From positions 248,001-312,000 of the forward strand of contig NZ_JACHBD010000005.1 of NCBI RefSeq assembly GCF_014200175.1: DNA of 64,000 nt. Direction: 5' to 3'. The position numbers were made by a program, and so were the translations under genes. Positions 1-8,937 of this stretch are shown here, one piece after another. The notes below the pieces were generated by a model that worked only from the letters and a program-made list of their open reading frames with translations, was not told the origin of the DNA and did not search any database. Position 1 is the stretch's first letter. Each line of letters opens with the position of its first letter. This stretch comes from Rhizobium lentis. GTDB lineage: Bacteria; Pseudomonadota; Alphaproteobacteria; Rhizobiales; Rhizobiaceae.

Positions 1-1278
1 GAGGTCGAAATCGTGGTCGGTATAAACAGCCTTCTGGTGCGCGGCCGCATCGGCATTGATAATTTCGGCATCGATGCCGATCGCGGCAAGCGCCTGGCGA
101 AGGTAATCGCCGAACTGGCGGGTCTCGTTAAAATAGGGCGCGGGGCGGAGCTTCAGCTTGAAGCGGCTGCCGTCCGCCCCCTTGGCATAACCCGCCTTGT
201 CGAGAATATCGTTGGCGGCCGCCGGATTGAAGTCATAGGTCGTGACATCGGACGTATAGAATTCCGGCGCATTCTTCGGCACCGGACCTGTGGCGGCGGC
301 GGCATAACCGAGAAAGATCGTGTCGACCACGAATTTCTTGTCGATGGCGTGCGCGATCGCCTGGCGGACCCTGAGGTCGGCGAGCTCCTTGCGGCGGTGA
401 TTGATCTCGACGACGAGCTGGTAGGTCAAGGCCTCGTAGCCTTTCGAGATCACCTTGATGCCGTCGACCTTGGAGATGCGATCGAGATCGGCCAGCGGCA
501 CGGCCGAGAAGGCGGCCAGCTGGATTTCGCCGGCTTCGAGCGCCGCACCCGCCGACGCGCGGTCGGGCAGCACGCGGAAAACGATCTCATCGAGTTTCGG
601 CTGGTCCTTGTCCCAATAATTCTCATTGCGCGTCAGCCGGTAGTATTCGCCGGGTCTGTGTTCGGCAAACTTGAACGGCCCGGTGCCGACGAGCTTGTTA
701 TTACCAGGATTGGCGGCGATATCGCTGCCGTCGAAGATGTGTTTGGCGACGACGCTGGTGACGACGGGCAGGGCATTGCGGATGAGCTGGAACGGTGTCG
801 GCTTGGAGAAGCGGAAGATGGCGGTGTAGTCGTCGGGCGTATCGACGGCTTCGAGATTGGCGAAGACCAGGCGCCCGAGATTCTGCAGCGGCTTCCAGAT
901 GTTGAGGGCGGAGAAGGCGACATCGACCGAAGTAAACGGCTTGCCATCATGCCAGGTGACGCCGTCGCGCAGCTTGAAGGTGACGGAAAGGCCGTCGGCC
1001 GAGCCTTCCCAGGAGGTGGCAAGGCGCGGCGCAAGCCCGTCCTTGCCGTCGAACGAGGCTTCGGCCAGTGGTTCGATCACCTTGCTAGCGATGAAAAAGA
1101 CACCGTTCGAAGCGACGATGGCAGGGTTGAGGTTCTTGGGCTCGGAATCGGCCGCAACAACCAGTCTCCCGCCGCCAGGCGCGGTCTGGGCGAGCGTCTG
1201 GCGGGCGAGCGCCGTCGAGGCAAGCAGCAGAGCAGTGCCCTTCATCAGCGTGCGCCGCGAGATAGATGACACTATCAT
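1..1278 (-). CDS. ABC transporter substrate-binding protein, SBP family 5 (partial, 3' end outside window)
   Basis: Periplasmic binding protein of the peptide/nickel/opine type (SBP_bac_5), feeding a Dpp/Opp-like importer that must lie beyond the window edge. The minus-strand frame is open from ATG 1278 to base 1, 426 codons, so the C-terminal part is missing. GGAGGGG lies just upstream of the ATG. The N-terminus carries a twin-arginine signal, SRRTLMK at residues 6-12, followed by a hydrophobic stretch, so export by Tat is likely. Family landmarks visible are PKNLNPAI, the region TWHDGKPFTSVDVAFS and IDKKFV. A long plus-strand frame covers the same bases but is only its antisense shadow. The ligand cannot be told from the sequence. 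Confidence 0.9.
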   Translation of the reverse strand, partial: MIVSSISRRTLMKGTALLLASTALARQTLAQTAPGGGRLVVAADSEPKNLNPAIVASNGVFFIASKVIEPLAEASFDGKDGLAPRLATSWEGSADGLSVTFKLRDGVTWHDGKPFTSVDVAFSALNIWKPLQNLGRLVFANLEAVDTPDDYTAIFRFSKPTPFQLIRNALPVVTSVVAKHIFDGSDIAANPGNNKLVGTGPFKFAEHRPGEYYRLTRNENYWDKDQPKLDEIVFRVLPDRASAGAALEAGEIQLAAFSAVPLADLDRISKVDGIKVISKGYEALTYQLVVEINHRRKELADLRVRQAIAHAIDKKFVVDTIFLGYAAAATGPVPKNAPEFYTSDVTTYDFNPAAANDILDKAGYAKGADGSRFKLKLRPAPYFNETRQFGDYLRQALAAIGIDAEIINADAAAHQKAVYTDHDFDL

Positions 1279-1438
1279 GACCCCTCCTGATCGATCGAAA
1301 CCAGCTACCATATTCGGCCCGAAATACCGGTTGGCATAGAGATTAAATTCGAATGATCGGGCTCCGCGAGACATTTTTTGTCACCCAGCCATTATATCCT
1401 CTGCCTTACTCGCGCGGGAGGGCCGAAGCCGGCAACCT

Positions 1439-2479
1439 TCAGGCATTCGTCAGCTGAAACGCGTCGCTTTCTCCTGCCACCAGTTCGAGTGGCCAGATTC
1501 TGTTGCCACCGGCATCGGAATAGAGGGCTCGATAGGCCGGCATGCGAGCGAGCAGCATTTGGCCGAGCGCAACGCCGAGATCGTAGAGCGACATCCGGAA
1601 GCAGCTGAGCGAGGGCTGCAGAAACCGCGCGCGCGGGGCATCGCGGAAGCCGATCACCGCAAGATCGCGGCCGGGCAGGACGCCCGATTCCATCAGGCGG
1701 CGGTATAAGCCGATCGCCATCAGCTCGTAGATCAGGATCACTGCGGTCGGCCGGTCCTCAAGCAGCAGCAGCTCACGGGCCGCCTGGTAGCCGCCCTGTT
1801 CGCTCGATTTGACGCGGATGACGAGCGACGGGTCGAAGGGAAGACCATACTGTTCGAGCGCACGGCGATAGCTCTCGACAAAGACGTAGCCGAGGTTGAC
1901 CTCGCTCGACGGCGCCGTAATCGCGATCCGGCGGTGGCCGCGCGCGACCAGCCGTTCGACGGCGCGCTCGGCGACGCCTTCGAAGTCGAGGTCGATCCAG
2001 GGGAAGTTGCCGGCCGAAAGGCTGCGCCCGACGGCGATGAACGGGATCCTTGCCCGCGAGAGAAAATCGACACGGCGATCGACGCGCTGCATATTGGAGA
2101 TGATCATCGCATCCACGACACGCCGCGCTACCATGCGCTTCAGATATTCGCACGGGTCTTCATCGCTCGGGCAGGGCAGCAGAAGAAGATCAAGCTTGTG
2201 GCGGGTAAAGACATGCTGCAGGCCGCTGGTGACGCCGAGGAAGAAGTTGTCAGCGTTTTCGACCGCCTCCGCGCTCGATTCGATCATCAGGCCTATAACC
2301 TTCGTCTCTCCTTGTCTCAGGCTGCGCCCCGACTGATTGGCGACATAGCCGAGCGCCTCGGCCGCCGCCAGCACACGACGGCGCGTTTCCTCGTTGACAT
2401 CCGGCCTGCCGTTCAGGGCGCGGGACACCGTGCCGATCGAAATAGCCAGGTGTTCGGCAAGCTGGCGGATTCCCTTCAT
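1439..2479 (-). CDS. LacI-family transcriptional regulator
   Basis: DNA-binding sugar-responsive repressor of 346 residues, the usual LacI length. The N-terminal helix-turn-helix and hinge are clear (IRQLAEHLAISIGTVSRALN, then ETRRRVLAAAEALGYVANQ, residues about 4-55), followed by a periplasmic-binding-protein-like effector domain starting near IGLMIES. The ATG at 2479 has AGGAGGG upstream. It is divergent from the oxidoreductase/isomerase/sugar transporter operon at 2615-8927. A 14-bp CGTAAACGTTTACG palindrome of LacI type lies in the shared intergenic region at 2555-2568. Local control of that operon, and perhaps of itself, is the likely role. The effector is unknown. Confidence 0.95.
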   Translation of the reverse strand: MKGIRQLAEHLAISIGTVSRALNGRPDVNEETRRRVLAAAEALGYVANQSGRSLRQGETKVIGLMIESSAEAVENADNFFLGVTSGLQHVFTRHKLDLLLLPCPSDEDPCEYLKRMVARRVVDAMIISNMQRVDRRVDFLSRARIPFIAVGRSLSAGNFPWIDLDFEGVAERAVERLVARGHRRIAITAPSSEVNLGYVFVESYRRALEQYGLPFDPSLVIRVKSSEQGGYQAARELLLLEDRPTAVILIYELMAIGLYRRLMESGVLPGRDLAVIGFRDAPRARFLQPSLSCFRMSLYDLGVALGQMLLARMPAYRALYSDAGGNRIWPLELVAGESDAFQLTNA

Positions 2480-2524
2480 CGGCTGCGATCCCTCCTGGGC
2501 CGTAAATTTCGCAGGTGGCCTCTA

Positions 2525-2568
2525 TTGACACCGCAAAATGTTTTCGCCTACAGTCGTAAACGTTTACG
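2525..2568 (+). promoter_or_regulatory. Promoter with LacI-type operator
   Basis: TTGACA at 2525-2530 and TACAGT at 2549-2554 are separated by 18 bp, a good sigma-70-like promoter pointing at the oxidoreductase gene. The perfect 14-bp palindrome CGTAAACGTTTACG occupies 2555-2568, directly after the -10 box and over the expected start of transcription. This is a classic repressor position. It lies between the divergent LacI gene and its presumed target operon. Motif positions are seen directly; the regulator assignment is inference. Confidence 0.75.
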
Positions 2569-2614
2569 GAGTGCGTGTCACGAGGAGAGTTGGCGCCATT
2601 CCCTGGAGGAAATC

Positions 2615-3646
2615 GTGAAATTCAGTGCCATTCTGTGCGGGTGCGGAGCTATGTCCAAAGGTTGGTTGCGCGCCATCGCGTCCAACCCTGATCTCGCCGA
2701 TACCCTCACCATCGTCGGCCTCGTCGACCTCAACCGCAACACGGCGGAACAGCTCGCCGCCGAGTTCGGCCTCGACAGCGTCATCGGTTCGGATCTCTCC
2801 GAGGTCATCGCGGCGACGAGGGCCGATCTGGTCTTCGACATCGTCATTCCGTCCGCCCGTTACGATGTCGTGTCGACCGCACTCAAGGCCGGCTGCCATG
2901 TGCTCAGCGAAAAGCCGATGGCTGCCTCGCTCGCCGAGGGGGCCGCGCTGATCGATCTCGCCGCAGAGACCGGCCGCATCCACGCCGTCATCCAGAACCG
3001 CCGCTTCATCTCCGGCATCCGGCGCCTTCGCCGTTTCGTCGACAGTGGCGCAATCGGCGATCTTACCGCCATCCATTGTGACTTTTTCCTTGCGCCGCAC
3101 TTCGGCGGCTTCCGCGAGGAGATGGACAATGTGCTGCTTCTCGACATGGCGATCCACACCTTCGATGCCGCCCGCTATGTCGCCGACAGGAAGCCGCTCG
3201 CCGTTTATTGCGTCGAGCGCAATCCGAAGGGGTCATGGTACCGGCATGGCGCCTCGGCCAATGCCATCTTCGAATTTTCCGACGATATCGTCTTTACCTA
3301 TCGCGGCTCCTGGTGCGCCGAAGGCGAGCGCACCAGCTGGGAAAGCCAGTGGCGCCTCGTCGGCTCGAAGGGAATGCTGACCTGGGATGGCGAGGAGAGT
3401 TTCAAGGCGGCCGTGGCCGATGGCGAGCCCGGCCTTCTGCGCGGAGCTGCCTCCGTAAACGTTCCCGGTCCGGAACACGATGCCGAAACGCACGGCCACG
3501 CCAGCGTCATCGCCGATTTCATTGCGGCGATCCGCAGCGGCGGGCAGCCCGAAACGGTCAATTCCGACAATATCAGAAGCCTCGCCATGGTCTTCGGCGC
3601 CATCGAAAGCGCCAAGACCGGCCGGCGCATCGAAATTTCAGCATAG
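2615..3646 (+). CDS. Gfo/Idh/MocA-family NAD(P)-dependent oxidoreductase
   Basis: Predicted sugar or cyclitol dehydrogenase of 343 residues. The GTG start at 2615 is chosen because GGAGG lies 5 bases upstream; the frame stays open far upstream but without coding character. The N-terminal Rossmann fold begins with AILCGCGAMSKGWLRAI. The family EKP motif is present in SEKPMAASLAEG, where the lysine is the usual catalytic residue, and DMAIHTFDAARY matches the C-terminal substrate domain. It is first in an operon with a TIM-barrel isomerase and a CUT1 sugar transporter, so it probably acts on the imported sugar or polyol in the cytoplasm. The substrate is not determinable. Confidence 0.9.
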   Translation: MKFSAILCGCGAMSKGWLRAIASNPDLADTLTIVGLVDLNRNTAEQLAAEFGLDSVIGSDLSEVIAATRADLVFDIVIPSARYDVVSTALKAGCHVLSEKPMAASLAEGAALIDLAAETGRIHAVIQNRRFISGIRRLRRFVDSGAIGDLTAIHCDFFLAPHFGGFREEMDNVLLLDMAIHTFDAARYVADRKPLAVYCVERNPKGSWYRHGASANAIFEFSDDIVFTYRGSWCAEGERTSWESQWRLVGSKGMLTWDGEESFKAAVADGEPGLLRGAASVNVPGPEHDAETHGHASVIADFIAAIRSGGQPETVNSDNIRSLAMVFGAIESAKTGRRIEISA

Positions 3647-3657
3647 GAAGACGTGAC

Positions 3658-4557
3658 GTGAGCAACCCTGCAAAATCCATTCGCATCGGCACCATGGTCA
3701 GCGGCAACAAGGGCGATGCCGCCCAGCGCATCGGCCAGATCGCCGATCTGGGCTTCGAGAGCTTCGAGCCCTTCTTCTGGCAGACGACCAAGGGCCAGGA
3801 CCTCGCCGAGCTCGGCAAACGCTGCCTCGACGCGATCGGCGACCGCGACATCACCATCTCGACGCTCGGCATGTTCGGCAATCCGCTCGAGGAGACTGAC
3901 ATCGATCTCGAAACGCTGCAGGGCTGGAAGGATTGCATCGACAATGCCCATCATTTCGGCGCCACCTGCGTTGCCGGCTTCACCGGCCGCGTTCGCGGCA
4001 AGCCGCTGACCGACAGCCTGCCCCGCTACAGAGAGATCTGGACCGAGCTGGCCAAACGCGCTGCCGACAAGGGCATCAAGATTGCCTTCGAGAATTGCGC
4101 CATGGACGGCAACTGGGCGAGCGGCGACTGGAACATCGCCCATAATCCCGACGCCTGGGAACTGATCTTCAACGAGACGCCAGACGATCATATCGGACTC
4201 GAATGGGAACCCTGCCATCAGATGGTCTATCTGATCGACCCTCTGCCGCAGATCCGCAAATGGGCGCACAAGTTTTTCCACGTTCACGGCAAGGACGCGA
4301 CCATCCGCTGGGAGGTCATCAAGGAACACGGCATCTTCGGCAAGGAGAAATTCGTCTTCATGCGCACGCCGGGCTTCGGCGACAGCAACTGGACCGACAT
4401 CATTTCCGAGCTACGCCTTGCCGGCTGGTCCGGCTCGATCGACATCGAAGGCTGGCACGACCCGGTCTATCGCGACGAGCTCGAAATGACTGGCCAGGTT
4501 CACGGGCTCAACTATCTGAAGAAGTGCCGGGGCGGAGATTTCGTTGTTGATCCCTGA
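3658..4557 (+). CDS. Sugar phosphate isomerase/epimerase family protein (TIM barrel)
   Basis: AP_endonuc_2/xylose-isomerase-like TIM-barrel protein of 299 residues, a family that isomerises or epimerises keto sugars and inosose-type compounds using a divalent metal. The GTG start at 3658 follows the oxidoreductase stop by 11 bases, with GGAAG upstream. Likely metal-binding residues include the glutamate in KIAFENCAMDG, those in LEWEPCHQ, the histidine in FFHVHGKD, and the glutamate in SGSIDIEGWHDP. It is transcribed with a Gfo/Idh dehydrogenase, a common dehydrogenase/isomerase pairing in rhizobial inositol-like and rare-sugar catabolism. The exact substrate is unknown. Confidence 0.9.
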   Translation: MSNPAKSIRIGTMVSGNKGDAAQRIGQIADLGFESFEPFFWQTTKGQDLAELGKRCLDAIGDRDITISTLGMFGNPLEETDIDLETLQGWKDCIDNAHHFGATCVAGFTGRVRGKPLTDSLPRYREIWTELAKRAADKGIKIAFENCAMDGNWASGDWNIAHNPDAWELIFNETPDDHIGLEWEPCHQMVYLIDPLPQIRKWAHKFFHVHGKDATIRWEVIKEHGIFGKEKFVFMRTPGFGDSNWTDIISELRLAGWSGSIDIEGWHDPVYRDELEMTGQVHGLNYLKKCRGGDFVVDP

Positions 4558-4630
4558 TCGACCGCCTAAGGTAGGACGCCGTCGGGCTGGGAGGCCCAGC
4601 TGCGCCATGACTGACTAACTTGGCCTTTTC

Positions 4631-4649
4631 GCGGCGCAGCCGCTTTTTT
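4631..4649 (+). terminator. Terminator-like hairpin with T-run upstream of the binding-protein gene
   Basis: GCGGC at 4631-4635 pairs with GCCGC at 4639-4643 around a 3-base loop and is followed at once by six Ts (4644-4649), then the Shine-Dalgarno GGGAGG of the binding-protein gene. A second small stem, GCTGGG/CCCAGC, lies at 4586-4600. The hairpin could attenuate read-through from the two enzyme genes or protect the binding-protein mRNA 5' end. The stem is short, so activity is uncertain. Confidence 0.45.
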
Positions 4650-4660
4650 GGGAGGAAAGC

Positions 4661-5923
4661 ATGAAAAGAATTGCAAGACTTGCGCTAGCACTCGGCACGG
4701 CGATGCTGATGACATCAATCGGCCATGCTGAACAGAAGACCTTCAAAATCTGGTGGTTCGAGGAGCCTACCACGGCTCAGGGCATTGTCTGGAAGAAAGC
4801 GCTCGAGGAGTTCAAGGCGAAACATCCGGATATCAACGTCAGCTTCGAGCAGAAGACCTTTCAGCAGTTGCAGGCCTCAGGCGGCATGATCCTCAATTCC
4901 GATCAGGCCCCCGACGTGCTCGAGTACAACAAGGGCAACGCCACCGCTGGCTTGGTTGCAAGCCAGGGATTGCTGACCAATCTGGACGCTTATGTGAAGA
5001 AGGAAGGCTGGGACAAGATCCTTAACGAAGGCGATTTTGTCCTAAGCCGTTATGACGAAAAGGGCATCTATGGCTCCGGTCCTGTTTGGGGCGTTTCTGT
5101 CTTCGGCGAATATGTTTCGTGCTTCTACAATATTGACATGTTTGAAAAGGCAGGCCTCAAGCCGCCGACGACGCTCGAAGAGTGGGTCGCCGGCATGGAA
5201 GCCTTCAAGCAGAAGGGTGTCACGCCTCTCGCGCTCGGCGCCATCGACACCAGTGGCCAGCACTTGCTTGCCTCTCTCGCCTATACCAAGGCCGATGACG
5301 CCTGGGTCCAGAATTATCAGGGTTTGAAGGCTCCCCTCGACGGCGCGCCCTATCTCTATGCGGCGCAGACATTGGTCGACTGGGTCGGCAAAGGCTACAT
5401 CAGCAAGGACTCCACGGGCATGAAGGACCCGGACGCGGCTCTGCTCTTTACCTCCGGCAAAGCACCGATGTACGTCTCGGGCACGTGGAATCTCGGCACC
5501 TTCGCCTCGACCATCAAGGACTTCAAGTGGGGCCAGTTCGTAATTCCGACGCCGAAATATTCGGTCGGCTCGACAGGCAATCTCTGGGTCGTTCCCAAGG
5601 CTAGCAAGAATCCTGATCTCGCCGCCGAGTGGATCAGCTTGACCTTGTCGCCGAAGTACCAAGCCGAACTCGGCAATGCCGGCGGCGTGCCGATCGCCGC
5701 TGACCTTTCCGCCATCACCAACCCCATCGGCAAGAACGCCGCAGCGGTTTTCAAGCAGATCTCTGACAAAAACGGTCTCGGTTTCTATCCTGACTGGCCG
5801 GTCCCCGGCTACTACGACGTGCTCAATCAGAAAGACACGGGTCTTTTCCAGGGCAGTCTGACTGCAGAGCAGTTCGTCGAAGAAATCAAGCAGGTTTACG
5901 ACGACGCGCAGGAAAATCAGTAG
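4661..5923 (+). CDS. Sugar ABC transporter substrate-binding protein (CUT1, SBP family 1)
   Basis: Periplasmic carbohydrate-binding protein of 420 residues. A Sec signal peptide (KRIARLALALGTAMLMTSIG, cleavage near HAE-Q) precedes the mature start KTFKIWWFEEP. Body motifs of the family include FKAKHPDINVSFE, DQAPDVLEYNKGN and a C-terminal SLTLSPKYQAELG segment. GGGAGG lies upstream of the ATG. It is followed by two CUT1 permeases and a MalK-type ATPase, so the importer is complete (4661-8927). The enzymes upstream and the LacI regulator suggest a rare sugar or polyol ligand. Confidence 0.95.
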   Translation: MKRIARLALALGTAMLMTSIGHAEQKTFKIWWFEEPTTAQGIVWKKALEEFKAKHPDINVSFEQKTFQQLQASGGMILNSDQAPDVLEYNKGNATAGLVASQGLLTNLDAYVKKEGWDKILNEGDFVLSRYDEKGIYGSGPVWGVSVFGEYVSCFYNIDMFEKAGLKPPTTLEEWVAGMEAFKQKGVTPLALGAIDTSGQHLLASLAYTKADDAWVQNYQGLKAPLDGAPYLYAAQTLVDWVGKGYISKDSTGMKDPDAALLFTSGKAPMYVSGTWNLGTFASTIKDFKWGQFVIPTPKYSVGSTGNLWVVPKASKNPDLAAEWISLTLSPKYQAELGNAGGVPIAADLSAITNPIGKNAAAVFKQISDKNGLGFYPDWPVPGYYDVLNQKDTGLFQGSLTAEQFVEEIKQVYDDAQENQ

Positions 5924-5936
5924 CGCGACCTTGAGC

Positions 5937-5965
5937 GCTGGGCTGCACCTCTCGCGCAGCCCAGC
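5937..5965 (+). promoter_or_regulatory. Intercistronic stem-loop between binding protein and permease genes
   Basis: GCTGGGCTGC at 5937-5946 is perfectly complementary to GCAGCCCAGC at 5956-5965 across a 9-base loop. There is no T-run. Such stems after the first gene of a transport operon commonly stabilise the upstream message and lower permease expression relative to the binding protein. That role is inference here. Confidence 0.6.
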
Positions 5966-5989
5966 ATGGGAGGCTGAAGGAAGAATGAT

Positions 5990-6898
5990 ATGGCCATATC
6001 CAGCCAGCGATCGAGCGACGGTTCACGAAGCTATAGCCTTTACCTCGTCCCGGGGGCGATCGGGTTTATTCTGATCGTGCTCATACCCCAGCTTGCTAAT
6101 CTGGGGCTGAGTTTTACGGCATGGAAAGGCGTGGGCACACCGCGACCGGTCGGCCTGCAGAACTATCATCGTCTGCTCACGGACGATCAGTTCTGGGGAT
6201 CGATGTATCACACGCTGCTGTTCATCGTCTCGATGACCGTGATACCCGTGTGCATCGGCCTGGTGCTGGCCGCTCTGCTGTTCGATTATGTCAGGGACCA
6301 ATTCGGGGAATGGGTCTCAAGCTTCTTCAGGGCGGGTTTTTACTTACCGCAGATTCTGCCCGTAACGGTTGCGGGCGTCCTCTGGGGCTGGATCCTCAAT
6401 CCCGTCGGCGTCATCAACACCACGCTAAAGGCCATCGGCCTTGATAATCTCGCCCAGAACTGGATCGGCGATGCGACATACGCGCTTGCCGCCGTCTCGC
6501 TCGTCATTGTCTGGATACAAGTCGGCTATTGTCTCGTGGTCTTCATGGCCGGTCTATCGCGCATCGACCCTTCTCTCTACGAGGCTGCCGAGCTCGATGG
6601 AGCAAACTGGTGGAGCCGGCTGGTGACGATCACCATTCCGCTTCTGGCGCCGGAGATTTTCGTCGTTGTGCTGACCACGCTGATCGCAGCGCTTAAAGTC
6701 TTTGCGCCGATTTTTGTCATCACCGCCGGCGGCCCCGACAATGCCACTCTGGTGCCGTCCTATCTGACTTACTACCACTTCTTCACAACACAGCGCGTCG
6801 GCTATGCCGCAGCCATCGCGGTCGTGCAAACGACTCTGACGATCGGTTTGGCAGTGATTTTCCTGCGCTTCCAGAGCCAGCAGGAGGTGAAGGGATAG
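5990..6898 (+). CDS. Sugar ABC transporter permease (MalF-like, CUT1)
   Basis: Inner-membrane permease of 302 residues with about six hydrophobic segments, the first being YLVPGAIGFILIVLIPQLAN. The EAA loop that contacts the ATPase is clear (LYEAAELDGANWWSRLVTIT, about residues 197-216). AAGGAAG lies upstream of the ATG. It is the first of the paired permeases of the 4661-8927 importer and is followed after 3 bases by the second. Topology and pairing are as usual for the family. Confidence 0.95.
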   Translation: MAISSQRSSDGSRSYSLYLVPGAIGFILIVLIPQLANLGLSFTAWKGVGTPRPVGLQNYHRLLTDDQFWGSMYHTLLFIVSMTVIPVCIGLVLAALLFDYVRDQFGEWVSSFFRAGFYLPQILPVTVAGVLWGWILNPVGVINTTLKAIGLDNLAQNWIGDATYALAAVSLVIVWIQVGYCLVVFMAGLSRIDPSLYEAAELDGANWWSRLVTITIPLLAPEIFVVVLTTLIAALKVFAPIFVITAGGPDNATLVPSYLTYYHFFTTQRVGYAAAIAVVQTTLTIGLAVIFLRFQSQQEVKG

Positions 6899-6901
6899 AC
6901 C

Positions 6902-7789
6902 ATGGCTTACTCAGTTCTCAGTGACGGTACGACCAAGGCAAAGGCGACGGCGGCATTCGGTCGCGCGCAACGCGACCCCATGCGGTGGGTGGTGCTGGCC
7001 ATCCTTATTCTGCTCCTCGCCTTTACGCTCTTTCCCTTTTGCCTGGCGCTGCTCAACGCCGTCAAGGCGAGCGCCGAATACGCGGTCGGCGGACCGCTTT
7101 CGATTCCCCGGTCGATCGATCTCACGGCGATCGAGAAATTCTGGACGGTGTCCGATTTCAGCCGCAAGCTGCTCAACAGCGTGGTGATCAGTCTCTCAGT
7201 TTCGGTGTTGGGGGTGCTGATAAGCCTGTTCAACGCCTATGCGATTGGAGTCGGCAAGGTGCCGGGTTCGCGCGCGATTTTGGTGGTCTTTCTTCTGGGC
7301 ATCATGGTGCCGCAGGAGTCGATCATTTACCCGCTTTACTACATGGCGAAAGCCAGCGGTCTCTACGATACGCAGCTTTCCGTGATCATCATTTTCGCGG
7401 TCCTGCAAAGCGCTTTCGGAACTTACCTGCTCTCGACGGTGCTGAGTACTTTTCCCAAGGAAATCCTCGAAGCGGCCGAGATGGATGGCTCGACCCACTG
7501 GAAAACGCTGTGGTTCGTAGTCGTACCCATGTTGCGGCCGACGCTCATGGTCCTCGGAACCTTCTTTTTCATCTGGACTTGGAACGAATTCTTGATCCCG
7601 CTCGTCATGCTGGTATCCAACAACAACCAGACAGTCTCGGTCGCCATGGGCCTCACTCGCGGTCAGAACATGTCGGACCCGGTGCTGCAGGCCTCGGCGG
7701 CTTTCCTGGGTATAATACCGACCGTGATCTTCTTCTTGATCTTCCAGCGCACGCTAACGCGCGGAATCGCCGCCGGAGCAGTCAAATGA
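6902..7789 (+). CDS. Sugar ABC transporter permease (MalG-like, CUT1)
   Basis: Second inner-membrane permease of the importer, 295 residues. It has the MalG-type N-terminal membrane segment (WVVLAILILLLAFTLFPFCL), several further hydrophobic spans and the EAA loop ILEAAEMDGSTHWKTLWFVV. The ATG follows AGGAGG, which lies inside the end of the preceding gene, indicating translational coupling. It heterodimerises with the upstream permease by family precedent. Confidence 0.95.
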   Translation: MAYSVLSDGTTKAKATAAFGRAQRDPMRWVVLAILILLLAFTLFPFCLALLNAVKASAEYAVGGPLSIPRSIDLTAIEKFWTVSDFSRKLLNSVVISLSVSVLGVLISLFNAYAIGVGKVPGSRAILVVFLLGIMVPQESIIYPLYYMAKASGLYDTQLSVIIIFAVLQSAFGTYLLSTVLSTFPKEILEAAEMDGSTHWKTLWFVVVPMLRPTLMVLGTFFFIWTWNEFLIPLVMLVSNNNQTVSVAMGLTRGQNMSDPVLQASAAFLGIIPTVIFFLIFQRTLTRGIAAGAVK

Positions 7790-7850
7790 CGACGTTTTTC
7801 ACCCTTGACCATCTCATCGGTCCCGGTTGGGGACCAGCAAGGTTTTCGGC

Positions 7851-8927
7851 ATGAGTCAGGACATCCAAATCGAACTCTTGGGCGTCGAGAAGCACTACGG
7901 CGCCTTCCACGCGCTTAAGAACGTCAACCTTTCAATTCCCAAGGGCACGTTCGTGGCGCTGGTCGGTCCGTCCGGATGCGGAAAGTCCACGTTGCTCCGT
8001 TCGCTTGCGGGGCTGGAAAAAATTACCGGCGGCACGCTGAAGATTGCCGGTGAGGTGATGAACGACGTGCCGCCCCGCGCGCGCGATATCGCCATGGTTT
8101 TTCAGAGTTACGCCCTCTATCCGCATATGACGGTGGAACAGAACCTGACCTATTCGCTGAAAATGCACGGCGTCCCTAAGGCTGAGGCAAAGCGAAAAGC
8201 CGAGGAAGTCGCTGTCATCACCGGTCTTTCCCGGCTGCTCGACCGTTATCCGCGCCAGCTTTCCGGGGGCCAACGGCAGCGCGTCGCGATGGGCCGCGCC
8301 ATTATCCGCAACCCTCAGGCCTTCCTGTTCGACGAGCCGCTTTCCAATCTTGATGCCGCGCTGCGTGTCTCGATGCGCAAGGAAATCCGCGCCCTGCACG
8401 ACCGGCTGGGCGCCACCTTCGTCTACGTCACCCACGACCAGGTCGAAGCGATGACGATGGCCGACCATGTGGTGGTGATGCGCGACGGCATCATCGAACA
8501 ACAGGGCGCGCCGCTCGAACTCTACGACCGGCCGGCCAACCGGTTCGTTGCCGGTTTCATCGGCTCGCCGGCGATGAATTTCATTCCCGCGATCGTTGCC
8601 GACGACGGAAAGCACCTGGTGGTGGATTTCGGCGCGGTGAAGCAGAAGCTTGCGATAGCACGCGCCGTTGAACCCGGGCGGAAACTCGTCGCTGGCATCC
8701 GGCCGGAACATGTCGGCGTCGTCGAGCCCGGGCATGGCAGTTTCGACGTGCCGATCGCCTTCGTCGAATCGACCGGCTCGTCGACCTTCATCAGCGCGGC
8801 AACCGAGCCGGAACTAACGATCGTCGAGACGCGGCGCGACAGAGTCAAATCAGGAGACATGATCGGGCTGTCGGTCGATCCGGCCCAGATTCATCTCTTC
8901 GATGCATCGACGGACCGGCTGATATAA
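7851..8927 (+). CDS. ABC transporter ATP-binding protein (MalK/UgpC type)
   Basis: Cytoplasmic ATPase of the sugar importer, 358 residues, the usual MalK length. Walker A (GPSGCGKST), the signature LSGGQRQR, Walker B leading into FDEPLSNLD, the H-loop (VTHDQ) and a C-terminal TOBE region with GIRPEHVGVVE and DPAQIHLFD are all present. The ATG at 7851 is preferred over an in-frame TTG at 7827 because family homology begins at QIELLGVEKHYG; only a weak AAGG lies upstream. It energises the permeases at 5990-7789. Confidence 0.95.
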   Translation: MSQDIQIELLGVEKHYGAFHALKNVNLSIPKGTFVALVGPSGCGKSTLLRSLAGLEKITGGTLKIAGEVMNDVPPRARDIAMVFQSYALYPHMTVEQNLTYSLKMHGVPKAEAKRKAEEVAVITGLSRLLDRYPRQLSGGQRQRVAMGRAIIRNPQAFLFDEPLSNLDAALRVSMRKEIRALHDRLGATFVYVTHDQVEAMTMADHVVVMRDGIIEQQGAPLELYDRPANRFVAGFIGSPAMNFIPAIVADDGKHLVVDFGAVKQKLAIARAVEPGRKLVAGIRPEHVGVVEPGHGSFDVPIAFVESTGSSTFISAATEPELTIVETRRDRVKSGDMIGLSVDPAQIHLFDASTDRLI

Positions 8928-8937
8928 TATCGCGCGA

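Noticed and set aside
13..1269. Long plus-strand open frame of 418 codons
   Set aside because: It is antisense to a solute-binding protein gene with Tat signal and family motifs; the plus-strand product has no recognisable domain. High GC content leaves long antisense frames open.
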